From: JASJBU01 sp963797085
Lineage (GTDB): Bacteria; Pseudomonadota; Gammaproteobacteria; Chromatiales; Chromatiaceae
Assembly: GCA_963797085.1 (NCBI GenBank)
Contig: CAWCOA010000031.1
Coordinates: 1 to 64,000, forward strand
Reading direction: 5' to 3'
DNA: 64,000 nt
Positions 45,902 to 55,076 of the stretch are shown in pieces. Position numbers and translations under genes: made by a program. Within the stretch, counting starts at the first letter, position 1. Every line of letters starts with the position of its first letter. The notes beneath the pieces were generated by a model. It saw nothing but the letters and a program-made list of their open reading frames with translations. It was not told where the DNA came from and searched no databases.

Positions 45902-45984
45902 AGTCAGTGGCTGCTAGAATTGACAGGGTGCTAACGACGGTTGCTTGCTAGATCCGAGGGTTTCACCTAACCTTCAAGCTGCCA

Positions 45985-48153
45985 GTGTATTTTCGGATGT
46001 TATCAATGCAGCTTCTCAGGGCCACTCTCCTTTTTTGCATATCCATGCTTGGGCCTGTCTCAGTATTGGCTGAAGAGGACTCAGTAACAATTGGTGTATT
46101 GAGTCATCGTGGTGATTGGGTCACCCGTAATATGTGGGGGCCAACGGCAGACTACCTGGAGGAGGCCATCCCATACCGTCGCTTTCAGATTCTTCCGCTC
46201 GATTTTGATGAAGTCAATCCAGCGGTGGCTGCTGGGAAAATAGATTTTGTGTTAGTCAATCCAGGCATTTATGTCAACCTGGAGGTCAAATATCGTGTCT
46301 CGCGCATTGCCACCCTCTACAATAGACGTGGCGATGTGCCTTATAAAATCTTCGGCGGCGTGATTTTCACCAGGAAAAATCATCCGGAGATAAAAACTTT
46401 GGCGGATCTGCGCGGCCGATCCATGATGGCAGTGGATGCCACCTCCCTGGGTGGGTTTCAGATGGCCTGGCGTGAAATGAAAGCTGAAGGGCTTGACCCT
46501 TATGAGGATCTGAGTCGATTGGAATTCGGTGGTATCCATGACCGGGTGGTAACAGCCGTTCGCGATGGCCTGGTTGATGCGGGTACGGTGCGTACGGATA
46601 TCCTCGAACGAATGGCGCTGGCAGGGGAAATTGAACTGTCTGATTTTCGTATCATCAATCCTCAATCGAATCCTGAATTTCCCTTCGTCCACAGTACCAG
46701 ACTCTATCCGGAATGGCCCTTTAGCAAGGTTGCCCATACCCCCAATGAACTGGCCGAACAGCTTGCTGTGGCGCTGTTGCAGATGCCCCAGGATCATCCA
46801 GCGGCAATTGCCGGTAAATATGCCGGCTGGAGTATTCCACTGGATTACCAACCGGTGCATGAACTGTTCCGGGAGCTTCTGCTGCCCCCCTACGAAGATC
46901 TTGGCAAATTTACCCTGTTGGACGCCATCCACCGTTATTGGTACTGGTTACTGGGTGGTCTTGTGTTTCTGTTGTTCATGGTGTTCATGACACTATGGGT
47001 ACTGAGGTTGAACAAGGAGCTGAAAAAAGCCCAGAGGCGACTGGAGCACCAGCATGAGTTGATTCTTGATTCGGTGGCGGACGGTATTTATGGTGTTGAC
47101 TTGAATGGCAACTCGACTTTTTTTAATCGGGCAGCCGAAAAGTTGACGGGTTGGAGTGCAGCGGATGTGATCGGCAAAAATCAGCATCAATTATTGCATC
47201 ATACCCATGCCGACGGGACACCGTTTGATTTCAATGATTGCCCCGTCTACCAGACTTTTTGTGATAATCGCTCGCGATTTATTTCGGAAGATCTTTTCTG
47301 GAGAATGGATGGCAGCAATTTTCCCGTGGAGTACAGCAGTACGCCAATCAAAGATGAGGATGGGGAGACAATCGGCAGCGTCGTGGTGTTTCGGGATATC
47401 ACGGAGCAGAAACAGACAGAGGAAGACGCCCGACAACATCAGGCTGAACTGGCCAGGGTTGCACGACTAAGTACCCTGGGAGAAATGGCTTCAGGGATTG
47501 CCCATGAGCTGAATCAGCCGCTCACAGCCATATCCACCAATGCCCAGGCCAGCATCAGGCTATTGGAGTCCAATAATCCGGATACTAATGTCTGTGTGGA
47601 TGTCATGGATCGTATCGCAACCCAGGCTGACCGGGCCGCTGAGATTATTCGGCAATTGCGGCGTTTTGTGCGCAAAGAACCGCTTGAGCGTTCAGAAACG
47701 GATATCAACTCGCTGGTCAATGCCGTGGTGGTGCTGATCAGACCGGAACTGTGGCGCGCCAGTGTCAGGTTGAGTTTGCATCTCGATCCCAAGCTGCCGG
47801 GGATCGCCGTCCAGCAGATTCAGATCGAACAGGTGATACTAAATCTGGCGAGAAACTCCATAGAAGCGTTGAGTGAGGTTTCTGTGCAAGATCGGCACCT
47901 GACGATTCAGACCAGCAGAGAGGGAGTCGATGGGATTCGTCTGGTCGTCAGCGATAACGGTCCCGGTCTGAAACCTGAATTGATCGATCATCTGTTCGAT
48001 CCGTTTATCACCAGTAAGCCTGATGGCATGGGTCTGGGTCTGTCCATCAGTTACGGGATCATCGAAGCGCATGGTGGTAAACTCAATGCAACCAGCCCCG
48101 CTGGGGGTGGCGCGGAATTTTCCTTCATCCTACCCCTGCATCAGGATTCCTGA
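45985..48153 (+). CDS. TtrS-like sensor histidine kinase
   Basis: The protein (about 720 residues) has a signal segment, a periplasmic PhnD/phosphonate-binding-like domain (VTIGVLSHRGDWVTRNMWG to residue ~300), a membrane helix (about 322-345), a PAS domain (SVADGIYGVDLNGNSTFFN), then HisKA with the phosphorylated His 507 in GIAHELNQPL, and HATPase (NLARNSIEAL, DNGPGL, GMGLGLSI). This is the plan of the tetrathionate/thiosulfate sensors TtrS and ThsS. The start is GTG 45985 or, perhaps better, ATG 45997. The cognate regulator starts four bases downstream. Confidence 0.88.
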   Translation: MYFRMLSMQLLRATLLFCISMLGPVSVLAEEDSVTIGVLSHRGDWVTRNMWGPTADYLEEAIPYRRFQILPLDFDEVNPAVAAGKIDFVLVNPGIYVNLEVKYRVSRIATLYNRRGDVPYKIFGGVIFTRKNHPEIKTLADLRGRSMMAVDATSLGGFQMAWREMKAEGLDPYEDLSRLEFGGIHDRVVTAVRDGLVDAGTVRTDILERMALAGEIELSDFRIINPQSNPEFPFVHSTRLYPEWPFSKVAHTPNELAEQLAVALLQMPQDHPAAIAGKYAGWSIPLDYQPVHELFRELLLPPYEDLGKFTLLDAIHRYWYWLLGGLVFLLFMVFMTLWVLRLNKELKKAQRRLEHQHELILDSVADGIYGVDLNGNSTFFNRAAEKLTGWSAADVIGKNQHQLLHHTHADGTPFDFNDCPVYQTFCDNRSRFISEDLFWRMDGSNFPVEYSSTPIKDEDGETIGSVVVFRDITEQKQTEEDARQHQAELARVARLSTLGEMASGIAHELNQPLTAISTNAQASIRLLESNNPDTNVCVDVMDRIATQADRAAEIIRQLRRFVRKEPLERSETDINSLVNAVVVLIRPELWRASVRLSLHLDPKLPGIAVQQIQIEQVILNLARNSIEALSEVSVQDRHLTIQTSREGVDGIRLVVSDNGPGLKPELIDHLFDPFITSKPDGMGLGLSISYGIIEAHGGKLNATSPAGGGAEFSFILPLHQDS

Positions 48154-48157
48154 AAAA

Positions 48158-48772
48158 ATGCATAAACTTACGCCTGCCGTGTATGTTGTCGATGATGACG
48201 AAGAGGTGCGAAAAGGACTCAAATTACTCCTTGAGTCTGTTGGTCTGCCGGTTATCTGTTATGCATCTGCCAGTGATTACCTGGAAGCTTTTGATCCCAG
48301 CCTGCCGGGGTGTCTGGTCGTCGATATTCGTATGCCGGGTATGAGTGGGCTGGATATGCAGGAGAAGCTGGCTGAAGAGCCTCTCCATCCTCCGGTAATC
48401 GTGATTACCGGACATGGTGACGTGCCGATGGCGGTGCGGGCGGTCAAGGCCGGAGCGGTAGACTTCATCGAAAAGCCGTTTCGTGACCAGATTCTGCTCG
48501 ACAGTGTCCACCGGGCCATAGAGATGGATGCAAAACAGCGGGGCGAGGCATCAAGGCTGTCCGACATTCGGGAACGTTTGGATCTGTTGACCCCGAGAGA
48601 GCGAGAAGTGCTGGACTTGGTTGTTATCGGCCGCAGAAACAAAAATATTTCTGAAGATTTGGGAATCACGCTTTCCACTGTAGAGGCGCATCGATCCAGA
48701 GTCATGGAGAAGATGGAGGCTGATTCCCTGTCGCATTTGATGCGTATGATGCTTACCCTGGAGCAGGATTGA
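48158..48772 (+). CDS. TtrR-like response regulator, FixJ type
   Basis: The 204-residue protein has a receiver domain with acidic pocket DDDEE, phospho-Asp 56 (VVDIRMPG), Thr 84 and Lys 106 (FIEKPF), and a LuxR-type DNA-binding domain (LTPREREVLDLVVIGRRNKNI). ATG 48158, four bases after the kinase stop, is the start; the open frame upstream overlaps the kinase and is not real. It likely controls the nearby cytochrome genes in response to a sulfur oxyanion; target sites were not identified. Confidence 0.88.
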   Translation: MHKLTPAVYVVDDDEEVRKGLKLLLESVGLPVICYASASDYLEAFDPSLPGCLVVDIRMPGMSGLDMQEKLAEEPLHPPVIVITGHGDVPMAVRAVKAGAVDFIEKPFRDQILLDSVHRAIEMDAKQRGEASRLSDIRERLDLLTPREREVLDLVVIGRRNKNISEDLGITLSTVEAHRSRVMEKMEADSLSHLMRMMLTLEQD

Positions 48773-49028
48773 GGAAAACCGCAATATATCATGGTGCATC
48801 TGTCAATTTTCTATAAGTAACAATTAGTTAGATAATAGCGCTTGGCTATTATTCAGCTCAAAGAATTGAGATTGCAAAGTTTCCAAGAAGAATCATTACA
48901 ACAGTGAGTTGTCTTGTGAATTGCCAGACGGCATGGCGACTTACGAAGAGCGTTTTAAAAAATCTAATCTGAGCCGCTGAGCTCTTCTTTTTGCTACCCT
49001 GGTCCAGAACCTTGGAGGATGAGACAAT

Positions 49029-50807
49029 ATGACGATTTCCAGAAGAGAATTTCTTCGGTTAATGGGATTAGCCGGTGCAGCGGGCATGATGCCTTCATCG
49101 ATCTTTGCTGCAGCCCGCCAACCCGGCGATCTCTATGAGATTCCCAAGTTTGGCAATGTCTCTCTACTGCACATCACCGATAGCCACGCCCAGTTGAATC
49201 CAGTCTATTTTCGTGAACCCAATGTCAATCTGGGGTTGGGATATGCCTTTAACAAGGCTCCGCATCTGGTAGGCACAAAACTCCTCAGCCATTTCGGTAT
49301 CACCCCTGGCAGCATAGAGGCCCATGCCTTCAGTTATCTGGACTTTGATGCAGCGGCGGGAAAATATGGCAAGGTTGGTGGGTTCGCCCATCTGCAGACC
49401 CTGGTCAAGGGTCTGCGCGCCGATCGCGGCCCGGGCAACAGTCTGCTGCTGGACGGCGGAGATACCTGGCAGGGGTCAGGCACGGCTTACTGGACCCGAG
49501 GCAAGGATATGGTAGGCGCCTGTAACCAGCTTGGCGTGGATGTCATGACGGGGCATTGGGAGTTTACCTATCTGGATGAAGAAGTGATCTCGAATATAGC
49601 TGATTTCAAGGGTGACTTTGTGGCCCAGAATGTTAGTGTCAAGGATGATGCTATGTTTGATTATCGGTTTGCCGATTACGAAGGTTTCGACGAAGACGAG
49701 GGCACGGCCTTCAAGCCCTATGTGATAAAGAACGTCGGTGGCGCCCGCGTCGCCGTGATAGGTCAGGCCTTCCCTTATACACCGATCGCTAATCCCCAGC
49801 GTTTCATGCCCGATTGGACATTCGGGATTCAGGACGATCACATGCAGGCAACGGTCGATGCAGTACGGGAGAACGAAAAGCCTGACGTGGTTGTTGTGAT
49901 CTCTCACAACGGCATGGACGTGGACCTGAAGATGGCTTCCCGGGTGACTGGCATCGATGCCATCTTCGGCGGCCATACCCACGATGGGATGCCGGCGCCG
50001 ACGGTGGTGAAGAATTCCGCTGGCAAGACCCTGGTAACCAATGCCGGCTCCAATGGCAAGTTTCTTGGCGTCATGGACCTGGATGTGAAAGGCGGCAAGG
50101 TGCGGGATTTCCGCTACCGGTTGCTGCCGATCTTCTCCAACCTGTTACCCGCCGACAAGGAGATGCAGGCCTATATCGATGGTGTACGGGCGCCCTATAA
50201 AGACAAACTGGAAGAGGAACTGGCAGTAGCGGAGGAGACGCTCTACCGCCGCGGCAACTTCAATGGCACCTTCGACCAGGTGATCTGCGATGCCCTGAAC
50301 AAGGTGAACGATGCACAGATCTCCCTCTCTCCCGGATTCCGCTGGGGTACCACGGTGCTGCCGGGGCAGAAGATCACCATGGATAATGTCATGGATCAGA
50401 CCTGCATCACCTATCCGGAGACCTATCGCCGTGAGATGAGCGGCGCCGATATCAAGGCGATTCTGGAAGATGTCTGCGACAACCTCTTCAACAAGGACCC
50501 TTACTATCAGCAGGGTGGCGACATGGTGCGCCTGGGTGGATTGGACTATGTCTGTGAGCCGGGTCAGGGGTTTGGCAAGCGCATCACCAACATGACCCTG
50601 GATGACGGTACTGCCATCGATGCCAAGAAAAAATATATGGTCTCCGGCTGGGCTACGGTAGGTTCCAAGTCGCCAGGCCGTCCGATCTGGGATGTGGTGG
50701 CTGATTACCTGCGCGACCAGAAAACGGTGAAGATCAAAAAACTCAACACCCCCAAACTGGTTGGCGTGAAAGATAACCCGGGGATTGCCGATTACAGCAA
50801 AACCTGA
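49029..50807 (+). CDS. soxB: Thiosulfohydrolase SoxB
   Basis: SoxB removes sulfate from the SoxYZ-bound thiosulfate in the periplasm, with two Mn ions. The 592-residue protein starts with a twin-arginine signal (SRREFLRLMG) and has the metallophosphatase ligands DSHAQLNP, GGDTWQG, GHWEF, SHNGMD and GGHTHDGMP. Length and C-terminal domain are normal. No soxA, X, Y or Z lies in the window; separate soxB genes are common in sulfur-oxidising gammaproteobacteria. The 256-base region upstream holds no gene. Confidence 0.95.
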   Translation: MTISRREFLRLMGLAGAAGMMPSSIFAAARQPGDLYEIPKFGNVSLLHITDSHAQLNPVYFREPNVNLGLGYAFNKAPHLVGTKLLSHFGITPGSIEAHAFSYLDFDAAAGKYGKVGGFAHLQTLVKGLRADRGPGNSLLLDGGDTWQGSGTAYWTRGKDMVGACNQLGVDVMTGHWEFTYLDEEVISNIADFKGDFVAQNVSVKDDAMFDYRFADYEGFDEDEGTAFKPYVIKNVGGARVAVIGQAFPYTPIANPQRFMPDWTFGIQDDHMQATVDAVRENEKPDVVVVISHNGMDVDLKMASRVTGIDAIFGGHTHDGMPAPTVVKNSAGKTLVTNAGSNGKFLGVMDLDVKGGKVRDFRYRLLPIFSNLLPADKEMQAYIDGVRAPYKDKLEEELAVAEETLYRRGNFNGTFDQVICDALNKVNDAQISLSPGFRWGTTVLPGQKITMDNVMDQTCITYPETYRREMSGADIKAILEDVCDNLFNKDPYYQQGGDMVRLGGLDYVCEPGQGFGKRITNMTLDDGTAIDAKKKYMVSGWATVGSKSPGRPIWDVVADYLRDQKTVKIKKLNTPKLVGVKDNPGIADYSKT

Positions 50808-50863
50808 GACTGATACTTGGGGAAGTCTGATTTAATCAGTGCCTCCTTGGGTGTTCCTGGTAA

Positions 50864-50891
50864 AGAAAAGCGCTCGTGAGGGCGCTTTTCT
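50864..50891 (+). terminator. Intrinsic terminator after soxB
   Basis: AGAAAAGCGC (50864-50873) pairs with GCGCTTTTCT (50882-50891) around an eight-base loop, followed by GTTT. The A/T flanks make it work in both directions, suiting the convergent flagellar genes. Confidence 0.75.
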
Positions 50892-50981
50892 GTTTAGAAC
50901 TACGCAGCTGATAAAAGGGATTTCGCTGACATCAAGGCTGATCTGTTTTCAACGCCGTGAACCAGGTCTGACGACCTGTGG

Positions 50982-51281
50982 TTAGTTTTCGTTGTCCTCT
51001 GCAAAACCAGGGGGACGTTTGCCTGACAACAGATAGGCAAATGCAATGACTTCTGCGACGGCGCGGTAGAGTGCCTCTGGTATCTCGTCGCCCAGGGGAA
51101 CCTGGGAAAGCAGTGCTGCCAGTTCAGGATCTTCATGCAGCGGCACGTCATGTTGGTTGGCGAGATCGAGGATGCGTTCCGCGAGTTCGCTGCGCCCCTT
51201 GGCAGTGATCCGGGGGGCATTTTCACCATCATACTGCAGTGCAATGGCCAGGTCGGGCTTATTGGCGTCGTAATCGCTCAT
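50982..51281 (-). CDS. FhlB-like protein (FlhB C-terminal domain homolog)
   Basis: The 99-residue product matches the cytoplasmic domain of the flagellar export switch FlhB (ALQYDGENAPRITAKG, LAERILDLANQHDVPLHEDPELA, EIPEALYRAVAEVIAFAYLL). The autocleavage motif NPTH of full-length FlhB is absent and there are no membrane helices, as in the stand-alone FhlB proteins. It overlaps the 3' end of fliK by four bases, so they are co-translated. It probably helps set export specificity. Confidence 0.88.
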   Translation of the reverse strand: MSDYDANKPDLAIALQYDGENAPRITAKGRSELAERILDLANQHDVPLHEDPELAALLSQVPLGDEIPEALYRAVAEVIAFAYLLSGKRPPGFAEDNEN

Positions 51282-52402
51282 GCCTTTTCACTCAGCAGGG
51301 AGAGGTCCCTCGGCATAGGGTCCAGTTCCTCGATCCGGCCCTGATAGGTTTCCAGTTTTTTTACCTCCAGGCCTGCCGTCTCGTAGGCCTTTTGCAGTAA
51401 CGACAGATGTGCTTTCACCAGATCCGTGGTGTTGTTTAGTTCTGCCCAAATTACCGTGGAGATGGCTTCACCCTGAAGAGTCAGTTGTACACGCATAGGG
51501 CCGAGTGCCGGCAGGTTCACCTGCAGGGTCAGGCTCCAGCTCTGTTCCTCGGCATCTCTGCTTGTGGAATGATCTTTATTGATCAGGATTTGAAAGAGAT
51601 CGGCTTTGTCCCCGTGCAAAACGGGTAGCTCAAACTGCCAGGTCTGGCGTGCAGGTTCATCCTGCGGCAATGATGCGAGCTGATTAGTCTGAATACGGGC
51701 AAGCGTAGCGTCAAGCTGCTTAAGAAGATCATTGAGAAACTTTATCGTTGCATTTGAAGCGAACCCCTCAGCTGGTATCGGTTCGGCCGGTGGGTTGCCG
51801 GCTTGTGGCACTGTGGCCTGCTGCGCCAAAAGAGGCTGCAGCAGGCGGAAGAGTCTCAACAGATTGAGTTTCAGGTCATTACTGTGGGTCGAGTTGCTCA
51901 GGAGGCGTGCCTCCGTGAACAGGCCGCTATTCAGCAACGCTTCCTTGAGTTGTGCCTTGAACTGCGGATTCTCAGTTGAGGGGATTCGAGTAAGCAGGGA
52001 CTGAATGGCCTGTTTCACATCGCCTGGAAGGGCCATATTTCCTTTCCCGCCAGTCAAGTGCAGCAGCTTTTCCAGCAATGGCGGAATGGGTTGCTGGCGC
52101 GGCAGAATCGTCTTCAAAGCCTGGGTCTGCAGTTGCTGCAGGGTCGGGTGGGTCAGCAGCCTCAATTCCGGACGCTCGCCAGTCTTGTCGACTTGCAGGG
52201 TCAGTGCCTGCCCTGGTTTAACTGCTATCTGGGTCTGGGCAATGAGCCGGGCAACGCCAATCTGCAATTTTACAGTCCCCTGCTGGTTCTCGCTCAGGGC
52301 GGTACCACGCAGAATCTGCCCAAGCTTGAGACTTTGCAGCAACTGCTCCTTTGGCATGGAGTTGGGCAGGGGAAGAAAAAATTTTGCGCTGGGGATCCGC
52401 AT
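51278..52402 (-). CDS. fliK: Flagellar hook-length control protein FliK
   Basis: FliK measures the hook and switches export to filament subunits. The 374-residue product is Gln- and Leu-rich in its N-terminal two thirds and ends with a C-terminal hook-control domain (WQFELPVLHGDKADLFQILI, LGPMRVQLTLQGEAISTVIW). Low conservation outside that domain is normal for FliK. It is upstream of the fhlB-like gene, and no other flagellar genes except motAB lie in the window. Confidence 0.8.
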   Translation of the reverse strand: MRIPSAKFFLPLPNSMPKEQLLQSLKLGQILRGTALSENQQGTVKLQIGVARLIAQTQIAVKPGQALTLQVDKTGERPELRLLTHPTLQQLQTQALKTILPRQQPIPPLLEKLLHLTGGKGNMALPGDVKQAIQSLLTRIPSTENPQFKAQLKEALLNSGLFTEARLLSNSTHSNDLKLNLLRLFRLLQPLLAQQATVPQAGNPPAEPIPAEGFASNATIKFLNDLLKQLDATLARIQTNQLASLPQDEPARQTWQFELPVLHGDKADLFQILINKDHSTSRDAEEQSWSLTLQVNLPALGPMRVQLTLQGEAISTVIWAELNNTTDLVKAHLSLLQKAYETAGLEVKKLETYQGRIEELDPMPRDLSLLSEKA

Positions 52403-52511
52403 GTATTGGCTTCTCTGTAGGCTTCACTCAAGTATAAATCAGCAGGATGGTTGTTCAATTACCCTGAGCGGATGCCGCTAGTCAATATAGATAAACCATC
52501 TAAACACTAAG

Positions 52512-53294
52512 ATGTCCGAGCAAACAACAGAAACAAAGAATATCTGGTTCCTGCGTATCGAGGGTGCTCTGCTAGGACCCTACCCCAGTGCCAGGGTGAG
52601 AAATCTGCTGGCAAACGGCGAGTTGAGCCTGAATGCTGAGATCAGCAGAGACCGCAGCAGCTGGCAAGAAATACAGACAGTACCGGAAGTGGTGCCCCTT
52701 AAACTGCGTGCCCAAATGGGTGATCGTTCAGCTCAGTCGCTGATTCATGCCCGGCGGGTCGCAGAGCAACAGGTGAGTACAGGCAAAGCTCAGGGCTTTC
52801 CATTTGCTGCATTATTGATAGTGACGCTACTAATCTCCGGGATTATTGCCGTATCGATCTGGAGAGGGCTGCCGAACGCGGGTGACGCTCCAGATTGCAG
52901 CGCCCAGGCTGCGCCGCAGGTGGATTGGCAGCATTGTAGTTTGATCGGTGTGGATGTTGGAGCCGCCAGTCTGGCGGGTGCAAACCTCAATAGTGCGGTG
53001 CTGCGGCAGGCCAAGTTGACAGCCACTAACCTGACGGCTGCGAATCTTCGCTATGCCGATCTGAGCGGGGCTGATTTGAGTTATGCGCAACTCAATCTGG
53101 CTGTTCTGTTGGGGGCGAATCTCCAGGGTGCGGATCTCTCAGAGGCCGATTTGACGGCGGCTGATCTGCGTTTTGCCGATCTGACGGGCAGCAGGATGGA
53201 ACGGGCAAACTTGGCAGGCGCCAGTCTCGGTGAGGCGATCTGGATCGATGGCAAACCTTGCGCCAGCGGGTCAGTGAGCAAATGTAGCCGCTGA
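52512..53294 (+). CDS. Membrane protein with GYF-like domain and pentapeptide repeats
   Basis: Residues ~8-60 resemble a GYF_2/DUF4339 domain (IWFLRIEGALLGPYPSARVR), thought to mediate protein contacts. One membrane helix follows (about 95-118). Residues ~130-250 are a pentapeptide-repeat helix with A(D/N)LxxA units (AANLRYADLSGADLSYA), a right-handed beta coil. The protein has 260 residues and would place the repeats in the periplasm. This domain order is unusual; function is unknown. It diverges from fliK. Confidence 0.8.
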   Translation: MSEQTTETKNIWFLRIEGALLGPYPSARVRNLLANGELSLNAEISRDRSSWQEIQTVPEVVPLKLRAQMGDRSAQSLIHARRVAEQQVSTGKAQGFPFAALLIVTLLISGIIAVSIWRGLPNAGDAPDCSAQAAPQVDWQHCSLIGVDVGAASLAGANLNSAVLRQAKLTATNLTAANLRYADLSGADLSYAQLNLAVLLGANLQGADLSEADLTAADLRFADLTGSRMERANLAGASLGEAIWIDGKPCASGSVSKCSR

Positions 53295-53298
53295 ACAC

Positions 53299-53877
53299 TC
53301 AACCTGGAAAAGATTCAGTTTCATAACGATAGATCTTCAGAGTCTCAGACCAATGATTTTCAGCGAGTCCCGCCTTGTTCTTCAGATGGCGCAGAAAATC
53401 CTGCGCTCGTGGCAGTGATTCCCAGACGGAAGGCAGAAAGGTGCCCTTCGCCTGGCCATCCACCAGAATCAGACCGTCAACTCCAGGTCGGATCTGTTGC
53501 AGCAGATCGGCTTCAGAGCTAAAGATGACTGGTTGTGCTGGAGTGAGTACCGAGATGTGAATCTCCAGGTCGACAACTTCATTCAGCGAGAGCGGCGGGA
53601 AGCGAGGGTCCCGGAATGCGGCGGAAAAGGCATTTTCTGCGACATCCACCACCAGCGGCAAGCTCGCTTCCAGGTGACCGATGCAGCCCCGCAGCAAACC
53701 CTGCCGGTTTAGCGTGACGAAACTGGCCCGTTCAGCCTGTAGTTCCGGGCTATAGTTTTCAGCTCTGATATTCAGGGGTTCTCCCTGCTTGAGGCCATGC
53801 TGTATCGATTGTCGGGCAAGATCGATGAGCTTATTCCGCGCATCTTCAGAGAGTTTGTGAGTTGCGTCAGCGTACAT
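53299..53877 (-). CDS. AMMECR1-domain protein (AmmeMemoRadiSam protein A)
   Basis: The 192-residue protein has the family signature LRGCIGHLEA, AFRDPRFPPL and FLPSVWE. ATG 53877 is chosen because AAGGGA lies seven bases before it; the longer frame from 53907 lacks support. In many genomes it sits with Memo and radical SAM partners, but neither is adjacent here. Its biochemical role is unsettled. It converges with the pentapeptide gene, four bases apart. Confidence 0.88.
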   Translation of the reverse strand: MYADATHKLSEDARNKLIDLARQSIQHGLKQGEPLNIRAENYSPELQAERASFVTLNRQGLLRGCIGHLEASLPLVVDVAENAFSAAFRDPRFPPLSLNEVVDLEIHISVLTPAQPVIFSSEADLLQQIRPGVDGLILVDGQAKGTFLPSVWESLPRAQDFLRHLKNKAGLAENHWSETLKIYRYETESFPG

Positions 53878-54006
53878 GAAACTATCCCTTAGAGGTATAC
53901 GATACACCGTTAACCATGAATCGATGCTGAATAAATATCAAGTCTGGATTCACTGGCAAGTATTCGCCATAATCGCGCCTCCTTGCGCTTCCCATTGGAC
54001 TCAATC

Positions 54007-54927
54007 ATGTGGTTTAAGAATCTCCGTCTCTATCATCTCAGCAAGCCAGTCAGCCTGTCAGAGGACGAGCTTGATGAGCAGCTGCTGGTCAAGGCATTCC
54101 ACCCTTGTGGCAGCCATGAGCCGTCCTCGCTGGGCTGGACGTCGCCATTGGGCAGGGGGTCGGAAAAACTTGCTCATGAAGTGGCTGGTTGTGTGATGAT
54201 CTGTGCCCGACAGGAAGACAAACTTTTGCCAGCTTCAGTCATTACTGAGACGCTGGAAGAAAAGATAGAGGCCATTGAGTCTCAAGAGGGAAGGAAAATC
54301 GCCCGCAACGAACGATCCGAAATGCGCGATGAAATCATCCATCAGCTGATGCCCAGGGCCTTTGTTCGCTCCGCCAGAATCTTTGCCATGATCGACAAGA
54401 AAAACGACTGGATTCTGGTGGATGCTTCGAGCAGCTCAAAGGCTGAGTCCATCATCTCCTTGTTGCGGGAGTCACTGGGAAGTCTGCCGGTACGCCCGTT
54501 TGAGGTGGTTAATGCACCCGCATCCGTGCTCACCGAGTGGCTGCGCCAGCCTGCTAAACATAAGGATTTCGTGCTGATGGACAGTTGTGAGCTGCGTGAC
54601 ACGGATGATGAGGGGGGAACTATCCGCTGTAAAGGACAGGACCTGACTGCAGAAGAGATACAGGCCCACCTAACGGCAGGCAAACAGGTCGTAAAGCTTG
54701 CATTGGAGTGGGATGAACGCCTCGCTTGTACGATCGAAGCGGATTTGGCCCTCAAGCGCATCAAGTTTCTGGATGTTATTCAAGAGGAGGCCGCCGATGC
54801 GCAAACAGAGGATGAGGTTGCGCAATATGACGTTGCATTCAGTCTAATGAGTCTGGAATTCCGACGGCTGATTCCGCGTCTACTGGATCTGTTTGGCGGT
54901 TTGAACGTCACTAAACAGGCGGGGTGA
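54007..54927 (+). CDS. rdgC: Recombination-associated protein RdgC
   Basis: RdgC binds DNA as a ring and limits RecA. The 306-residue product begins MWFKNLRLYHLSKPVSLSED, the family start, so ATG 54007 is used rather than the longer frame from 53983. The family features GWTSPLGRGSE and the C-terminal EFRRLIPRLLDLFGG are present. Length is normal. Confidence 0.95.
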   Translation: MWFKNLRLYHLSKPVSLSEDELDEQLLVKAFHPCGSHEPSSLGWTSPLGRGSEKLAHEVAGCVMICARQEDKLLPASVITETLEEKIEAIESQEGRKIARNERSEMRDEIIHQLMPRAFVRSARIFAMIDKKNDWILVDASSSSKAESIISLLRESLGSLPVRPFEVVNAPASVLTEWLRQPAKHKDFVLMDSCELRDTDDEGGTIRCKGQDLTAEEIQAHLTAGKQVVKLALEWDERLACTIEADLALKRIKFLDVIQEEAADAQTEDEVAQYDVAFSLMSLEFRRLIPRLLDLFGGLNVTKQAG

Positions 54928-55029
54928 TTTGAAAGTCTTTTCTGTAAGAGGGGGGAGGTCTTGATTATTAGCTATATAAAACAAAAGGATATATCAGGTC
55001 TCTAATAACTGAGACAGTCTCATGGTTAA

Positions 55030-55069
55030 TTGACCTAGATCAATGAACAACCCGTCGAGTCTCTATATT
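55030..55069 (+). promoter_or_regulatory. FNR/ANR-type promoter
   Basis: TTGACCTAGATCAA (55030-55043) fits the FNR/ANR consensus TTGAT-N4-ATCAA with one change. TATATT at 55064-55069 is a good -10. The box centre at 55036.5 would be 41.5 bases upstream of a start at about 55078, the standard class II activation spacing. No coding start follows; the next plus-strand structures are hairpins. Confidence 0.6.
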
Positions 55070-55076
55070 CTACCCT

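Noticed and set aside
48023..48157. A longer response regulator starting inside the kinase gene
   Set aside because: The extra residues have no homology; ATG 48158 is directly before the receiver domain.
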